From Rhodobacter sp. (lineage in GTDB: Bacteria > Pseudomonadota > Alphaproteobacteria > Rhodobacterales > Rhodobacteraceae), in NCBI GenBank assembly GCA_027482795.1, contig JAIXVS010000170.1, forward strand, positions 1 to 13,315: a DNA stretch of 13,315 nucleotides. The letters are read 5' to 3'. Below, in pieces: positions 1 to 6,664 of this stretch (position 1 is the stretch's first letter; every line of letters begins with the position of its first letter). The position numbers and the translations under genes were made by a program. The notes beneath the pieces were generated by a model. That model saw only the letters and a list, made by a program, of their open reading frames with translations. It made no database searches and was not told the origin of the DNA.

Positions 1-845
1 ATGATGGGGCGGCGGCCAAAATGGCCCAGATCTGCATAAAGCGCTTCGGCACCTGTTACGGCCAGAAACACTGCGCCCAAAATCAGTAGGGCAACTTCGT
101 GGTGTTCAGACAGAAATTGCACCCCGTAAACTGGGTTAAAGGCCACCAAAACGGCAGGATTGGCGACAATATTCCACACGCCCAAAGCGCCCAAGGCCAA
201 AAACCACAGCGCGGTGATGGGGCCAAAAAGCCCCGCAATTTTGCCCGTGCCGCTGCGCTGAACGGCAAAAAGGGCCACCAAAATACCGATTGTGGCTGGC
301 ACAACCCATTCTTCCAAGGTGGGGGCAATTAAAACCGCGCCTTCCACGGCGGATAGAACAGAAATGGCGGGGGTGATGATGGCATCGCCAAAAAACAGCG
401 CCGCGCCAAGGATGGCCAAGATCAAAATCGGGACAGACCTGCGGCCAACGGCCAGCCGCACCATCGTATAAAGGGCCAAAATGCCCCCTTCGCCGCGGTT
501 ATCCACGCGCAGCAGGAACAGCACGTATTTCACCGTAACAATCAGGATCAGCGCCCAAATCAGCAGCGACAGAATGCCAAAAACCGATGGGGTATCAATC
601 GTGCCATGTTCTGACACGGCTTTAAGCGATTCACGAAAAGCATAAATCGGCGAGGTGCCGATATCGCCGTAAACCACGCCAACAGCCCCGATGGTGAGGG
701 CGGCAAAGGACGCCTGATGCGCGTTGTCAGGCGCTGGCGCATCTTCTTCACGCAGAACTTCGGCGATGTCGATCTGATTGACGTCAGATGCAATGTCATC
801 GTTGGCCAATGGTTTGGCTGGCTTGGCAGTGATGTTTTTGGACAT
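1..845 (-). CDS. kup: Kup-family potassium uptake transporter (partial, C-terminus beyond window)
   Basis: Inner-membrane K+ uptake protein of the KUP/HAK/KT family, thought to act as a K+/H+ symporter. The minus-strand frame from ATG at 843-845 stays open to the left edge, giving 281 codons of a protein normally about 630 residues long. Family hallmarks are visible: GDIGTSP near residues 60-66, DNRGEGG at 115-121, and FFGDAIITPAISVLSAVEG at 151-169, with hydrophobic helices between them. About 48 mostly polar residues rich in Asp, Glu and Ala precede the first helix, somewhat longer than in many homologues. No Shine-Dalgarno is visible; seven C lie directly before the ATG on the coding strand. 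It follows the ABC operon in the same direction after 214 bases and probably has its own promoter. The family call is secure; the exact start is slightly less so. Confidence 0.95.
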   Translation of the reverse strand, partial: MSKNITAKPAKPLANDDIASDVNQIDIAEVLREEDAPAPDNAHQASFAALTIGAVGVVYGDIGTSPIYAFRESLKAVSEHGTIDTPSVFGILSLLIWALILIVTVKYVLFLLRVDNRGEGGILALYTMVRLAVGRRSVPILILAILGAALFFGDAIITPAISVLSAVEGAVLIAPTLEEWVVPATIGILVALFAVQRSGTGKIAGLFGPITALWFLALGALGVWNIVANPAVLVAFNPVYGVQFLSEHHEVALLILGAVFLAVTGAEALYADLGHFGRRPI

Positions 846-869
846 GGGGGGGACAGGCGCGCGCTGCGT

Positions 870-897
870 ACGGCACAGATTGGAAATGCAGTGCCGT
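870..897 (-). other. stem-loop in the predicted kup leader
   Basis: A perfect 7-bp inverted repeat (ACGGCAC at 870-876, GTGCCGT at 891-897) encloses a 14-nt loop within the predicted 5' leader of kup. It has no T-run, so it does not look like a terminator. It could shape translation of a message that lacks a visible ribosome binding site, but no known riboswitch class was recognised. Confidence 0.35.
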
Positions 898-952
898 GGC
901 AGAGGCGGGCATTTGCTCCAGTTGTTACCGCGCGAGTCGGCGGCGATGGATT

Positions 953-981
953 ATCATACACTTTGGCGTGATCTGCCGCAA
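953..981 (-). promoter_or_regulatory. predicted sigma70-type promoter of kup
   Basis: On the minus strand, TTGCGG (976-981) is followed after 17 bases by TATGAT (953-958), a 5/6 match to the -10 consensus. The expected transcription start is near 946, leaving a leader of about 100 nt before the kup ATG. This is motif reading only. The -35 box is weak (TTG plus three mismatches). Confidence 0.45.
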
Positions 982-1059
982 TGCAGCAAATGCGGGCCAG
1001 TTCATGCCATTTTCATCTCGGGTTCCATCTGGACCAATGCCTTGTCATGGCGGTGACAT

Positions 1060-2679
1060 TTAACCTGTTGCCGGCCCGCCCGCGCGTTTCGCGGTGATTT
1101 CGTCCAGCCAGCTTTCGCGCAATTCGGGCACGGATTGCAGCAGCTTTTCGGTATAGGGGTGGAACGGCGGTTTAAAAATGTCACCCGTGGGGCCGCTTGC
1201 CACAACTTGCCCCGAAAGCAGCACAGTGGTGCGATGCGCGATGCGGCGCACGATCCCTAGGTCATGTGTGATGACCAGATAGGACAGGCCCAAGTCATCT
1301 TGCAGCTTTTGCAGCAGCTTTAAAATCTCGTCCGCGACAAGTTGATCCAGCGCCGAAGTCGGCTCGTCGCAGATGATGAGCGATGGTTCTGCCGCAAGGG
1401 CCCGCGCAATACAAATGCGCTGTTTTTGCCCCCCCGACAGGGCGGTTGATTTTCGGTCGATATAGTCGGCAGGCAGGCCCACTTGGGCCAAAAGTTCCAG
1501 CGTGCGGGCGCGCACGGCCTGTTTGCTGCGGTTGAAATACAGCGAAATGGGGCGGCCAATGATTTCGCCCACAGTGTGGCGCGGGTTCAGCGCCACATCG
1601 GGCTGTTGGTAGATTAGCTGGATCTTGCGCAAATCTTCGCGGCTGCGCTGTTTTAACTCGCCCGCCAGCGATTGGCCCAAAAAGGTAATCGATCCCGATG
1701 TGGGCGGGGTCAGCCCCACCATCACGCGCGCGAGCGATGTTTTGCCCGAGCCAGATTCACCCACAATAGCCACGGTTTCCCCTTTGGCCACGGTGATGGA
1801 CACATCATTCAGCACCCGAAAATCGCCATAATGCGCAGTGATATGGGAAGCATCCAAAATCACCTCGCGGCCCGATTTCAGACTGCGTTCTTGAAAGACA
1901 TCAGAGCTTTGGCGGTCTTCGACCAAGTCTTTGGTATAGGCTTGTTGGGGCGCATGCAAAATATGCGCGGTTGTGTCTGTTTCCACCAATTTGCCGTGGC
2001 GCAGCACCATGATACGATCGGCAATTTGCGCCACAACGGCCAGATCATGTGTGATATACAGCGCGGCAATTTTGTAATCGCGGATCAGGCTTTTTATCAA
2101 CACCAGCACTTCGATTTGCGTTGTCACGTCCAGCGCGGTGGTCGGCTCGTCAAACACCACAATGTCGGGGCGCGCCGAGATGGCCATGATCGCCATGGCG
2201 CGTTGCAATTGCCCGCCTGACACTTGGTGCGGATAGCGCGCGCCAAAGGTTTCAGGATTTGGAAGTTCGAGCGTGCGAAACATCTCGACGGCCCAAGCCT
2301 CGGCCTCGGCGCGGGTGCGCACGCCGTGATGCACGGGCATTTCGCAGATTTGATCCATGATGCAATGCGCGGGGTTGAACGAGGCTGCCGCCGATTGCGC
2401 CACATAGGCAATGCGCCGCCCGCGAAACTGCGCACGCCCTTCGGCGGTTAGGTCTTGGATCGTCACGCCATCAATCACCACGCGGCCCTTGGTGATTTTG
2501 CAACCGCCGCGCGCATAGCCCATTGCCGCCAAGCCAATGGTGGATTTGCCCGCGCCAGATTCGCCAATCAGCCCCAAGACTTCGCCCGGCATCAAGGTGA
2601 TATTGGCGTTATCGACCAGCACATTGCCTGCCAAATTTTCAACGCGCAGACCATGGATTTCCAAAATTGCAGCGGTCAT
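1060..2679 (-). CDS. ABC importer ATPase with two fused nucleotide-binding domains (peptide/opine/nickel class)
   Basis: Cytoplasmic ATP-hydrolysing subunit of 539 aa that drives the importer encoded upstream. It contains two complete ABC domains, so it replaces the separate DppD and DppF subunits, as in GsiA and YejF. Domain 1 has Walker A GESGAGKST (39-47), signature SGGQ (154-157), Walker B ending in DEP (about 177-179) and switch His211. Domain 2 has Walker A GESGSGKTS (307-315), signature SGGQ (415-418), Walker B near 434-440 and His472. All key residues are present, so both sites look active. The ATG at 2677-2679 is chosen over upstream starts because GGAG (2687-2690) sits 7 bases before it and it begins one base after the permease stop. 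The call is firm; the transported substrate is unknown. Confidence 0.96.
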   Translation of the reverse strand: MTAAILEIHGLRVENLAGNVLVDNANITLMPGEVLGLIGESGAGKSTIGLAAMGYARGGCKITKGRVVIDGVTIQDLTAEGRAQFRGRRIAYVAQSAAASFNPAHCIMDQICEMPVHHGVRTRAEAEAWAVEMFRTLELPNPETFGARYPHQVSGGQLQRAMAIMAISARPDIVVFDEPTTALDVTTQIEVLVLIKSLIRDYKIAALYITHDLAVVAQIADRIMVLRHGKLVETDTTAHILHAPQQAYTKDLVEDRQSSDVFQERSLKSGREVILDASHITAHYGDFRVLNDVSITVAKGETVAIVGESGSGKTSLARVMVGLTPPTSGSITFLGQSLAGELKQRSREDLRKIQLIYQQPDVALNPRHTVGEIIGRPISLYFNRSKQAVRARTLELLAQVGLPADYIDRKSTALSGGQKQRICIARALAAEPSLIICDEPTSALDQLVADEILKLLQKLQDDLGLSYLVITHDLGIVRRIAHRTTVLLSGQVVASGPTGDIFKPPFHPYTEKLLQSVPELRESWLDEITAKRAGGPATG

Positions 2680-2680
2680 T

Positions 2681-3520
2681 CTACATCTCCGCCGAAGCGC
2701 CAGAGGGGCGCGCATTGATCGACAAAATCCAATCCACAATCATATTCACGCTGATTGTGGTCAGGGCAATGGCTAGGGCAGGCCACAGGGGCGCTGGAAT
2801 TCCAAAGGCAATCGAGCGCCCGTTTTCGCGGACCATCCCGCCCCAATCGGCAAAGGGCGGCTGAATGCCAAGGCCCAAAAAGCTAAGCCCCGCCACGAAC
2901 AAAAAGTTAAAGCAAAACCGAAGGCCAAATTCGGCGATCATCGGCGGCAAGGCATTGGGTAGCACCTCGCGGCGCATAATCCACCATAGACCTTCACCGC
3001 GCAGGCGGGCCACTTCGACAAATTCTGTCACCACGATGTTGACGGCGATCGAGCGCGCCAACCGAAACACCCGAAAACTATCCAAAACCCCAATTGTGAT
3101 AATCAGCGTCAGCAGGCTAGAGCCAAGCATTGACAAGATCATCAGGGCAAAAACCAAAATTGGGATGGACAGCATCAAATCAATAAAGCGCGACAAAACC
3201 TGATCGACGGTTTTGCCCGCAACTGCCGCCAAAAGCCCCATGGTCACGCCAATTAAAAATGACAGCAGCGTGCAGGCCGCAGCAACGCCCAGCGTCATGC
3301 GCGCGCCATAAATGATGCGCGAGAGCATATCACGCCCGATATTATCTGTGCCCAACCAAAACTCGCCCGACGGGCCAATCCAAGTTTTGCCGACAGACTC
3401 TGCTTCGCCATAAGGGGCGATGACGGGGGCAAAAACGGCGCAGATGATGAAAAACAACAACACCGCCATGCCAATTTTTGCAGATAATGGCGGATTTCTA
3501 AGGGAGTTTTGAAGTGCCAT
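2681..3520 (-). CDS. ABC importer inner-membrane permease, DppC/OppC type
   Basis: Second membrane subunit of the importer, 279 aa, forming half of the translocation channel in the inner membrane. The N-terminus has the cytoplasmic lead and first helix (about 14-36) typical of DppC-type proteins. It is followed by the family segment GTDNIGRDMLSR (57-68) and five further hydrophobic stretches. The EAA-type coupling loop that contacts the ATPase lies around 168-191 and ends in the usual LPNALPP. The loop carries two adjacent Trp (about 179-180), an uncommon but tolerable variant. The gene begins 8 bases after the first permease stop, with an AGAGAG-rich ribosome site, and ends one base before the ATPase ATG, so the genes are almost certainly co-transcribed. 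The solute is not identifiable from this subunit. Confidence 0.95.
   Translation of the reverse strand: MALQNSLRNPPLSAKIGMAVLLFFIICAVFAPVIAPYGEAESVGKTWIGPSGEFWLGTDNIGRDMLSRIIYGARMTLGVAAACTLLSFLIGVTMGLLAAVAGKTVDQVLSRFIDLMLSIPILVFALMILSMLGSSLLTLIITIGVLDSFRVFRLARSIAVNIVVTEFVEVARLRGEGLWWIMRREVLPNALPPMIAEFGLRFCFNFLFVAGLSFLGLGIQPPFADWGGMVRENGRSIAFGIPAPLWPALAIALTTISVNMIVDWILSINARPSGASAEM
2687..2690 (-). promoter_or_regulatory. ribosome binding site deciding the ATPase start
   Basis: GGAG on the minus strand lies 7 bases before the ATG at 2679 and inside the last codons of the preceding permease gene. It supports that start over an open extension 20 codons longer, which would overlap the permease gene. 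Confidence 0.6.
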
Positions 3521-3528
3521 ATCTCTCT

Positions 3529-4476
3529 CTAGCGTGGGTGCCGAAGGCGTGGATTTACAAGAATTGCCAGAACATCGGCCACTGTATTCAGAAGAACAAA
3601 CGCACCGCCAAACACCAAAGCACAGGCTTGGATGACGGGCAAATCGCGCTTTGAGACGCCATCAACCATATATTGGCCAACCCCAGGGTAGACAAAAACC
3701 ACTTCAATCACCACAACGCCCACAATCAAATAGGCCAAGTTCAGGGCCACAACCGAAATGATGGGCGCTGCGGCATTGGGCAAAGCATGGCGCAAGATCA
3801 CGCGGCGGCGCGGCAGGCCTTTAAGAAAGGCCATTTCGATATAGGGCTGCGACATGATGGCCAAAACCGATGCGCGCGTCATACGCAGCATATGCGCCAT
3901 CACCAGCATGGTTAAAGTAATGGCGGGCAAGGCCACAACGTAGATTTTCTCCCAAAAGCCCATGTCCGCATAGACAGTGGACAGCGAAGGGAACCAACCC
4001 AAATTCGTGGCAAATACCAAAATCAGAATATAGGCGATGAAAAACTCGGGCACAGAGATTGCGCCCAATGTCAAAACATTCGCGGCGCGGTCGATCCATT
4101 TACCTTCGTTGATCGCGGAAACAACGCCCAGAATAATGGCCAAGGGCACGGCAATTGCGGCGGCATAGCCTGCCAAGAACAATGTGTTGCTAAGCCTTGG
4201 GGTTAAGGTTTCGATCACATCGCGTTTGTTGGTCATAGCCACGCCCAAATCGCCCTGCATGGCATTGGTCAGCCATTCAAGGTAGCGCACATAGGCGGGG
4301 CGATCTAGGCCAAGTTCAATGCGGAAGGCGGCCAGTGTGTCGGGTGTCGCCCCTTGCCCCAAAACGGCCGAGGCGACATCGCCGGGTAGAATTTCTGTTG
4401 CCACAAAAATCAGCAATGTGACAGCAAACAGCGTCAAACAACCAAGGAAGACCCGAGTTATGATTAATCGTAGCAT
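3529..4476 (-). CDS. ABC importer inner-membrane permease, DppB/OppB type
   Basis: First membrane subunit of the importer, 315 aa, close to the usual DppB length. Six hydrophobic segments can be read at roughly 9-30, 98-120, 135-157, 178-197, 237-261 and 281-306. Between the first two lies the large periplasmic region containing ELGLDRP and the DLG segment typical of the family. The EAA-like coupling loop, ending in LRHALPNAAAP, lies at about 211-238. The C-terminus ends NPRLRHPR, as in many DppB proteins. Start ATG is at 4474-4476, with an AGGGAA motif about 11 bases upstream. It follows the binding-protein gene after 50 bases without a convincing terminator, consistent with one operon. The family call is secure; the substrate is unknown. 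Confidence 0.95.
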   Translation of the reverse strand: MLRLIITRVFLGCLTLFAVTLLIFVATEILPGDVASAVLGQGATPDTLAAFRIELGLDRPAYVRYLEWLTNAMQGDLGVAMTNKRDVIETLTPRLSNTLFLAGYAAAIAVPLAIILGVVSAINEGKWIDRAANVLTLGAISVPEFFIAYILILVFATNLGWFPSLSTVYADMGFWEKIYVVALPAITLTMLVMAHMLRMTRASVLAIMSQPYIEMAFLKGLPRRRVILRHALPNAAAPIISVVALNLAYLIVGVVVIEVVFVYPGVGQYMVDGVSKRDLPVIQACALVFGGAFVLLNTVADVLAILVNPRLRHPR

Positions 4477-4526
4477 ATTCGGGTCTTCCCTATTTTATGT
4501 CGCCGTATCTGAGCGTGTCGCCAAAC

Positions 4527-6122
4527 TTAGGCGAACCAGCCTTTTTCAGCGATACGGTTGTCGTTCATGTCGTAACGCGCGTGTGGCGCAGTGCCCATCA
4601 CTTTGGCAGAGAAACCGTCGAGGTAATCGGTGATGGCAAAGCAAACCATGCCGCCATCTTCTGCGATCATCTCTTGGCAAGTGAAGTACATTTCTTTGCG
4701 CTTGGCTTCATCCAGTTCAACACGCGCTGCTTCGACCAGTTTGTCGAATTCTGGCACGCGCCAATCGGAATCGTTCCAAGCGGAACCCGAACCGTAGACT
4801 TGGGTAAAGGTTTGGTCAGCCGACAGGCGGCGGCCCCAGTACACGGCGCAGAATGGCTCTTTCAGCCAGACGTTGTCCCAATATCCATCAGCCGACACTT
4901 TTTCCACATTCAATGTGATGCCTGCTTTTGCCATGGATTCTTGATACAGCTGCGCGCAGTCAACGGCCGAACCCCATGCGCCTTCGGACGCTTTCAAGGT
5001 GATCGGGCCGCTAAGGCCAGATTTCTTGAAGTGGAAGGCCGCCTTGTCTGGGTCATAGGTGCGCTGAGGCATCTCGGTGTTGTAGTAGGGGTTAAAGCTG
5101 TCCAGCGTGTGGTCGTTGCCTGGAACGGCATAGCCCGAATAGACCGAATCGATGATCTTTTCGCGGTCGATGCCCCACTTAAGCGCAAGGCGCAGGTCTT
5201 TGTTGTCAAAGCCAGGCTGGGTGACGCGCGAGACGAAGCAGAAACGGTTGCCTGTGCCCTTGGTGCGCACGATGTTCAGCTCTGCATTGCTCATCATCAG
5301 ATCGACGGTGCGCGCATCCAAGCGGTTTGCGGCGTCAATTTGACCCGATTGCAGGGCTGCAGTGCGCGCTGCCACGTCTTGAATGTTCAACAGCTCGACT
5401 GTGTCAAAGTTGGCACGGCCCTCTTTCCAGTATTCGCCACGGTTTTGGAACACAAGACGCACGCCGGGTTCGAAGCTTTCCAGCACATAGCCGCCCGTGC
5501 CGATTGGATTTTGCCAATCGGTAAAGCCATTTGGCACCACAACAAGGTGATAATCGCCCAAAATCACAGGGAAGTCAGCGTTGCCGCTGGACAGGGTGAT
5601 GGCGATTTGGCTTGGCGAAACAGCTTTGATATCTGCGATCTGCTCCAAAATGCCCTTGGCAGGCGAGGAGGTGTCATCGCCGCGGTGAATAGCGATCGAA
5701 TAGAGAATATCGTCTGCATCCAAAGCTTTGCCGTTCGAGAAGGTAACCCCTTGGCGAACGTTGAAAATCCATTCAACTGCGCCGGGCTTGGCTTCCCAGC
5801 TTTCCAGCAATTCGCCCGTTGGGTTGCCAGCATTATCAAATTCGATCATGCCGTTATAGACCGCCAGCGATGCTGCGATCATCACGCTGTCTGCATAGGT
5901 GCGTGGGTCAAGGCTGTCTGTTGCCGAGCCGCCTTCCATGCCCATGCGGAACGTGCCGCCTTTTTTCGGGGTTTCAGCCGCTTCTGCTTTCGAGAACATC
6001 GCGCCCGCTGCGGTAACAGAAATACCTGTCATCATCGCAAGCTGCATAAAGTCGCGACGCGAAACGCCTGACCGTGCGGCCAAACGTTCTGCCTCGCGTA
6101 GTTTTTTTGCAAAATCTTCCAT
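4527..6122 (-). CDS. Tat-exported solute-binding protein of a peptide/opine/nickel ABC importer (SBP family 5)
   Basis: Periplasmic receptor that captures the solute and delivers it to the permeases; 531 aa, normal for family 5 (DppA/OppA-like). The N-terminus carries a twin-arginine signal: SRRDFM at 21-26, a hydrophobic stretch to about 43, and AEA before a likely cleavage after residue 48. This predicts export in folded form by the Tat system. The mature part begins with KKGGTFRMG and keeps family features such as the LDPRTYAD segment, LVYNG-like AVYNGMIEF, WIFNVRQGVTFSNGK with ALDADD, and NIQDVAARTAALQSGQID. The start at 6120-6122 is preferred over an ATG 26 codons upstream because GGGAG (6134-6138) precedes it and the Tat motif is then correctly placed. 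It is first in the operon, as usual. Ligand specificity cannot be read from sequence; peptides are the default guess. Confidence 0.95.
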   Translation of the reverse strand: MEDFAKKLREAERLAARSGVSRRDFMQLAMMTGISVTAAGAMFSKAEAAETPKKGGTFRMGMEGGSATDSLDPRTYADSVMIAASLAVYNGMIEFDNAGNPTGELLESWEAKPGAVEWIFNVRQGVTFSNGKALDADDILYSIAIHRGDDTSSPAKGILEQIADIKAVSPSQIAITLSSGNADFPVILGDYHLVVVPNGFTDWQNPIGTGGYVLESFEPGVRLVFQNRGEYWKEGRANFDTVELLNIQDVAARTAALQSGQIDAANRLDARTVDLMMSNAELNIVRTKGTGNRFCFVSRVTQPGFDNKDLRLALKWGIDREKIIDSVYSGYAVPGNDHTLDSFNPYYNTEMPQRTYDPDKAAFHFKKSGLSGPITLKASEGAWGSAVDCAQLYQESMAKAGITLNVEKVSADGYWDNVWLKEPFCAVYWGRRLSADQTFTQVYGSGSAWNDSDWRVPEFDKLVEAARVELDEAKRKEMYFTCQEMIAEDGGMVCFAITDYLDGFSAKVMGTAPHARYDMNDNRIAEKGWFA

Positions 6123-6180
6123 TTGACCAAACTCTCCCTTTTGGTTTGTGGTTATCAAAGACTTGTTCCTCACATTCGTG

Positions 6181-6210
6181 ATTAAACTAGCCCTGACCAA
6201 GAAGTCTCAG
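6181..6210 (-). promoter_or_regulatory. predicted promoter of the ABC importer operon
   Basis: On the minus strand, CTGAGA (6205-6210, 4/6 to TTGACA) is followed after 18 bases by TTTAAT (6181-6186, 5/6 to TATAAT). Transcription would start near 6174, giving a leader of about 50 nt. The weak -35 box, with direct repeats ending 6 bases upstream of it, is what an activator-dependent promoter would look like. This is a motif-based prediction only. Confidence 0.45.
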
Positions 6211-6216
6211 TTTGTT

Positions 6217-6255
6217 TCCGACAGGTCAAGAAATGAATCCGACTAGGTCAGAAAA
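6217..6255 (-). promoter_or_regulatory. tandem direct repeats, candidate activator operator
   Basis: Two near-identical copies, TCCGACAGGTCAAGAAA (6217-6233) and TCCGACTAGGTCAGAAAA (6238-6255), differ mainly by one inserted base. The GGTCA cores are 22 bases apart and the CCGAC blocks 21 apart, about two helical turns. They sit immediately upstream of the predicted -35 box of the importer operon. Same-direction half-sites of this period beside a weak -35 resemble AraC-family operators. An AraC-type gene lies about 2.7 kb away. The pairing with that regulator is inference. Confidence 0.5.
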
Positions 6256-6612
6256 AGTTGGCTCTGTTGGGGCGCGGGGCTTTGGCGGGTGGCAGCGCGG
6301 TGCGCAGCCGCAAGATGTGCCCAATTGCGCAGCACAATTTAATCGTAAGGCGAGTGGATTTTGCAGCATAATCCCATGGGCTGAGGAATCATTTCTTATC
6401 TTGCGTCAATCGTAGACGCGAAAGCAAACCCACGTCATCTATTTCTTATTTAAATCAATTATTTAGCTATAAGTGAAGCGATTTTTCAAAACATGCGGGG
6501 CCACTGGCAGGTAGGGCATGGAAAGGCGCTGGTCACAAAGGCGTGTGATCTGCGCAGCCTATTGGCTGATGCAGCTTGTCAAGACAGCGCACTTGCGCAG
6601 CGATTGCGCTGC
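6256..6612. other. non-coding gap with AT-rich tract
   Basis: No convincing gene is seen between the importer promoter region and the hydrolase terminator region. Contents are: an AT-rich stretch (about 6440-6490) with an IHF-like site; the repeat ATTTCTTAT near 6390 and 6441; four copies of TGCGCAGC (6301, 6326, 6551, 6594); and a GCGTC/GACGC inverted repeat near 6404-6420. Two open frames cross the area, but their codon use is uneven and they match no family I recognise. Confidence 0.5.
6453..6465 (+). promoter_or_regulatory. IHF-like binding site
   Basis: AATCAATTATTTA matches the IHF core consensus WATCAANNNNTTR at every defined position and sits in an AT-rich tract in otherwise GC-rich DNA. 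It lies about 200 bases upstream of the tandem repeats of the importer promoter, where a DNA bend could aid activation. A match of this length can arise by chance in AT-rich sequence. Confidence 0.35.
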
Positions 6613-6662
6613 AAAACGCCCCCCCGTGCGCGCTGTGCGCTTGGCTGCATGAACGCGGGGCG
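6613..6662 (-). terminator. possible intrinsic terminator of the hydrolase gene
   Basis: Just after the hydrolase stop, the minus strand has CGCCCC (6657-6662), a 34-base loop rich in GCGC that can pair internally, then GGGGCG (6617-6622) followed by TTTT (6613-6616). The long loop and short T-run make it a weak terminator. A second hairpin (GCAGCG/CGCTGC with a 4-base loop, 6597-6612) follows immediately. Confidence 0.35.
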
Positions 6663-6664
6663 CT

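Noticed and set aside
1..500. Frequent GGCCAAAA-like words, resembling an uptake or DNA motif
   Set aside because: They fall on Leu-Ala, Phe-Gly and similar codons of kup at changing spacing, so codon composition explains them.
560..961. Minus-strand frame of 133 codons near the left end
   Set aside because: It overlaps kup in a different frame. The kup frame carries full family motifs and this one carries none.
1043..1058. Hairpin TGTCA/TGACA right after the ATPase stop
   Set aside because: The stem is only 5 bp with no T-run, too weak to call a terminator.
4497..6071. Long plus-strand open frame (524 codons) opposite the binding-protein gene
   Set aside because: It is the antisense shadow of a clearly coding gene. 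It shows no family motifs and has a His/Cys-rich composition typical of reverse frames.
6212..6415. Plus-strand frame of 67 codons in the promoter region
   Set aside because: It coincides with the predicted operator repeats, is short, and has no recognisable motif.
6500..6660. Possible sigma54 promoter elements (TGGC ... GCA/TTG) in the gap
   Set aside because: The spacing and the second element do not fit TGGCAC-N5-TTGC on either strand.
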